From the NCBI RefSeq assembly GCF_964259225.1, contig NZ_CAXVKN010000096.1: 6,584 nt of DNA. The stretch is one strand, 5' to 3'. The notes under the pieces were generated by a model that worked only from the letters and a program-made list of their open reading frames with translations, ran no database searches and had not been told where the DNA came from. A program made the translations under genes and the position numbers. How positions within the stretch are numbered: position 1 is the first letter of the stretch; every line of letters starts with the position of its first letter. The DNA comes from Catenibacterium mitsuoka_A. Lineage in GTDB: Bacteria > Bacillota_I > Bacilli_A > Erysipelotrichales > Coprobacillaceae. Shown here piece by piece: positions 4,841 through 6,584 of the stretch.

Positions 4841-6400
4841 TTAATTGTCTGCTGGATGGTACTTATGTGATATCTCAATGAGCTTAAGCCACTGATCTGG
4901 CATAAGCATATTATTATCAAATAAACCAGATACAGGTGTCTTGTACTTCAGTGATGAATGTTGTCTCAGAAAATTAAAGAAGCATACAAAGAGAATCATA
5001 TAGCTGTTGGCACCTTCTATCTTGTCATAGCCGTTAGTGCCATAGTAGTTCTGCTTGTATGTTCTATTCAGTCTCTCTTCAATCTGCTTGAAGGGTCTGT
5101 ACTTCTTGGACGTCTCATCCTTGTTCTTAACGCCGATTACCTGATGAAGGTCGAACTTGATGCCGTTGATATCAAAGAATACCTGGGCTGCATTATAAAT
5201 AGGATTCCCATCAGTGATGAGTGTAAGGTTCTCTGGAATCTTTCCGTTATAGTGTCTCAGACAGTCATAGATTGATCTGCAGGCGCATTCCGTATCACGT
5301 GTAGGATAGATGGTATGAGATGTGATGATCTTTGAACTAGGGTCTGACCAGAAGAATACATACTGATTCTTTCCTCTTACCTTGATGTATGTTTCATCGC
5401 CTGTTAGCACTGAACCAATTTTATAGGGATAATGGTCAACCATATCCTTCACAAGAGCTGATACACCATTAGCGTAGTTAATAACGGTCTGATGTGAAAT
5501 ACGGACGCCATGAACCTGTTTCATGATGAGAGCAGTCTTTCTGGCACCAAGGCCATAGTTGACGTAATAGGTCAGGATAAGCCCTAGAACCTTAGAATCA
5601 AAGTGTATTCTGGATAGATTATAGCCCATATTCAGGTCTTTACTGACATTCTTGAGAGATTCCATGTTGAACTTGAAATCGCGATAGTGGTAACGAAGAC
5701 GATACTGCTTGCTTGAAGTGAGGAGTGAATCACTATCATCACTGTCCTGAATCTTCTTGTTATGCTTATAGTATGAGCAGTCATGATTTGTACAGATATA
5801 GACGATATAGCCCTTGCGGTCATGATGCATAGAGAGTTTATGCTTACAGTAGGGACAGTATATTCCGACATCTTCCTTGACTGTAGCTTTTATGGTAAAT
5901 GTGTTCTTGCAGGCCTTGCATTTATACTGGCCTCTTCCTCTGCTGTTGTCATAGATGTACTCTTTAGGAGCACCACAGTAAGGACAGACGCCCTCAAATG
6001 TAAAGGATTCATCATTTCTGCGCTTTACAGGTTTCAGGTAGCTTTCTCTGATGATGTCTTCAAATGAGATCTGCTTGATAAGCTCATCTCTGAATATAGG
6101 AGGCTTATCTATCTTGAAGTCTGCATAAGGAATCTGAACGTCTCTATTCTTGCTGGATTTAAGCTTGGATAGTTCCTTCTTGGTAATTGGATTGATCTTA
6201 TCCTCAAAGAAGCTGTTAAGCCAATCAATGTGTTTTGAAGCCTCATCAAGATGATGAATAAGATCAATGTTGTTCAGACGATAGGAAACAGTATCAGGAA
6301 TCCTGCCAAGGAGATTCAAAGCCTGAAAATACTGGGAGAACTTAAAATTTTGCTTAGAAAAAGATTCAATAGAATTAATTAAATGTGTTATACTTTCCAT
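4841..6400 (-). CDS. DDE transposase with two zinc ribbons, IS6/IS240-like core
   Basis: The 519-residue protein catalyses movement of the surrounding IS. The N-terminal 130 residues are not recognised. Two zinc ribbons follow: C139-P-Y-C142 with C161-K-A-C164, and C182-P-Y-C185 with C203-x4-C208. They probably bind the IS ends. A helix-turn-helix-like segment lies near 283-311 (GLGARKTALIMKQVHGVRIS). The catalytic core has D335 in GDETYIKVRGK, D397 in ITDGNPIY and E441/E442 in QIEERLNRTYK. The C-terminal FNFLRQHSSLKYKTPV segment (475-490) is typical of DDE transposases that keep house near an RNase-H fold. DETYIKVRGK is characteristic of IS6/IS240-like enzymes, but this protein is about twice their usual length. 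All catalytic residues and cysteines are intact, so it may be active. GAAAGG lies about ten bases before the ATG. Confidence 0.9.
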   Translation of the reverse strand: MESITHLINSIESFSKQNFKFSQYFQALNLLGRIPDTVSYRLNNIDLIHHLDEASKHIDWLNSFFEDKINPITKKELSKLKSSKNRDVQIPYADFKIDKPPIFRDELIKQISFEDIIRESYLKPVKRRNDESFTFEGVCPYCGAPKEYIYDNSRGRGQYKCKACKNTFTIKATVKEDVGIYCPYCKHKLSMHHDRKGYIVYICTNHDCSYYKHNKKIQDSDDSDSLLTSSKQYRLRYHYRDFKFNMESLKNVSKDLNMGYNLSRIHFDSKVLGLILTYYVNYGLGARKTALIMKQVHGVRISHQTVINYANGVSALVKDMVDHYPYKIGSVLTGDETYIKVRGKNQYVFFWSDPSSKIITSHTIYPTRDTECACRSIYDCLRHYNGKIPENLTLITDGNPIYNAAQVFFDINGIKFDLHQVIGVKNKDETSKKYRPFKQIEERLNRTYKQNYYGTNGYDKIEGANSYMILFVCFFNFLRQHSSLKYKTPVSGLFDNNMLMPDQWLKLIEISHKYHPADN

Positions 6401-6439
6401 GATGAAACATCCTTTCGTGATATTTTGGTTGGCGCTAAA

Positions 6440-6448
6440 AGTATAACA
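6440..6448 (-). promoter_or_regulatory. Extended -10 promoter of the transposase
   Basis: On the minus strand TG-T-TATACT forms an extended -10 element (TATACT at plus 6440-6445). No good -35 is present at 17 bases, as is common for extended -10 promoters. The transcript would start near 6433, giving a leader of about 33 bases with the GAAAGG ribosome site. Confidence 0.6.
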
Positions 6449-6478
6449 TAGGTTGTTTCATCTTTTTAGTTAAATACG

Positions 6479-6514
6479 AAAAAAGATGATTACTAAGATA
6501 TATTCAGTAATCAT
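6479..6514 (-). terminator. Inward-facing terminator between IS end and transposase promoter
   Basis: On the minus strand AUGAUUACU (plus 6506-6514) pairs perfectly with AGUAAUCAU (plus 6486-6494), followed by C and six U (plus 6479-6484). It sits upstream of the transposase promoter, so it would stop transcripts that enter the IS from flanking DNA without affecting the gene's own promoter. Confidence 0.7.
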
Positions 6515-6541
6515 TTTACTGTTTATATAGATAAAATCGAG

Positions 6542-6584
6542 GGTAGTGTATTTGTGCTATGTAATATAGATTTTTGACACTACC
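6542..6584. repeat. Inverted repeat at the right IS end
   Basis: GGTAGTGT (6542-6549) and ACACTACC (6577-6584) are perfect inverted copies 27 bases apart. The outer one is the IS tip, so the first eight bases of the terminal repeat are present a second time just inside the right end in opposite orientation. The left end shows no such copy. Confidence 0.8.
6566..6584. repeat. IS right terminal inverted repeat
   Basis: Read inward (minus strand) it is GGTAGTGTCAAAAATCTAT, matching the left end at 16 of 19 positions. It ends on the last base of the window. Confidence 0.8.

Larger units (their letters stand above)
4644..6584 (-). mobile_element. Complete 1941-bp insertion sequence, IS6/IS240-like DDE type
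   Basis: The element is bounded by imperfect inverted repeats that begin GGTAG[A/T]GTCAAAA at both ends (4644 rightward, 6584 leftward), matching at 16 of 19 positions. It holds one minus-strand transposase with a promoter, an upstream transcription-blocking hairpin and a downstream terminator, and 197 bp of non-coding DNA at the left end. A 1.9-kb element is long for classical IS6 members (about 0.8 kb). The catalytic core and the GG-initial ends resemble that group, but ISfinder assignment is open. The window stops exactly at the right end, so the target-site duplication cannot be seen. The stop may reflect a contig break at a repeated element. Confidence 0.8.

Noticed and set aside
4958..6067. 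Plus-strand ORFs of about 94-105 codons
   Set aside because: They are antisense shadows of the transposase gene, which has intact catalytic and zinc-binding residues throughout.

Overview
The window is AT-rich bacterial DNA with Bacillota-type signals: strong Shine-Dalgarno sequences, sigma-A-like promoters, U-tailed intrinsic terminators and a T-box leader. Its codon use and gene types fit a gut Firmicute, perhaps of the Erysipelotrichia, but the sequence cannot settle the taxon. It reads as accessory DNA around one ordinary transporter gene, closed on the right by an insertion sequence that ends at the last base.

Bases 1-830 hold a decayed defence locus on the minus strand. A promoter (678-706) drives a short, hairpin-rich, U-tailed RNA (about 671 to 603). 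Downstream on the same strand is the first 130 codons of an Abi_2 (AbiD/AbiF-type, HEPN-like) protein, which stops before its expected C-terminal half. The layout matches the abiF-RNA/AbiF type of RNA-toxin pair, here with the toxin gene broken. Three exact 27-bp tandem repeats lie just upstream of the RNA promoter. A possible plus-strand gene tail enters from the left edge.

Bases 887-1999 encode a very acidic, tyrosine-rich repeat protein of unknown function (315 aa, about seven YDP...VDP...EEDY units). Immediately before it, in the same frame, is a 36-codon ORF with one more unit.

Bases 2103-4198 are one regulated transcription unit: promoter, complete T-box leader with antiterminator and terminator, a CstA-family membrane transporter, and a terminator. 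The specifier is best read as AUC, and the UGGU of the T-box predicts an A discriminator. Both fit tRNA-Ile, so the transporter is probably induced by isoleucine limitation.

Bases 4199-4643 contain no protein gene. They hold a 26-bp near-perfect palindrome, an orphan structured RNA with its own promoter and terminator (about 4451-4588), and another promoter-like pair (4604-4633) ending 10 bp before the IS.

Bases 4644-6584 are a complete 1941-bp IS with 16/19-matching terminal inverted repeats. Its minus-strand 519-aa DDE transposase carries two zinc ribbons and an IS6/IS240-like catalytic core. A hairpin terminator between the IS end and the transposase promoter should block transcription entering from outside. 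The window stops at the right IS end, so the target duplication cannot be checked.
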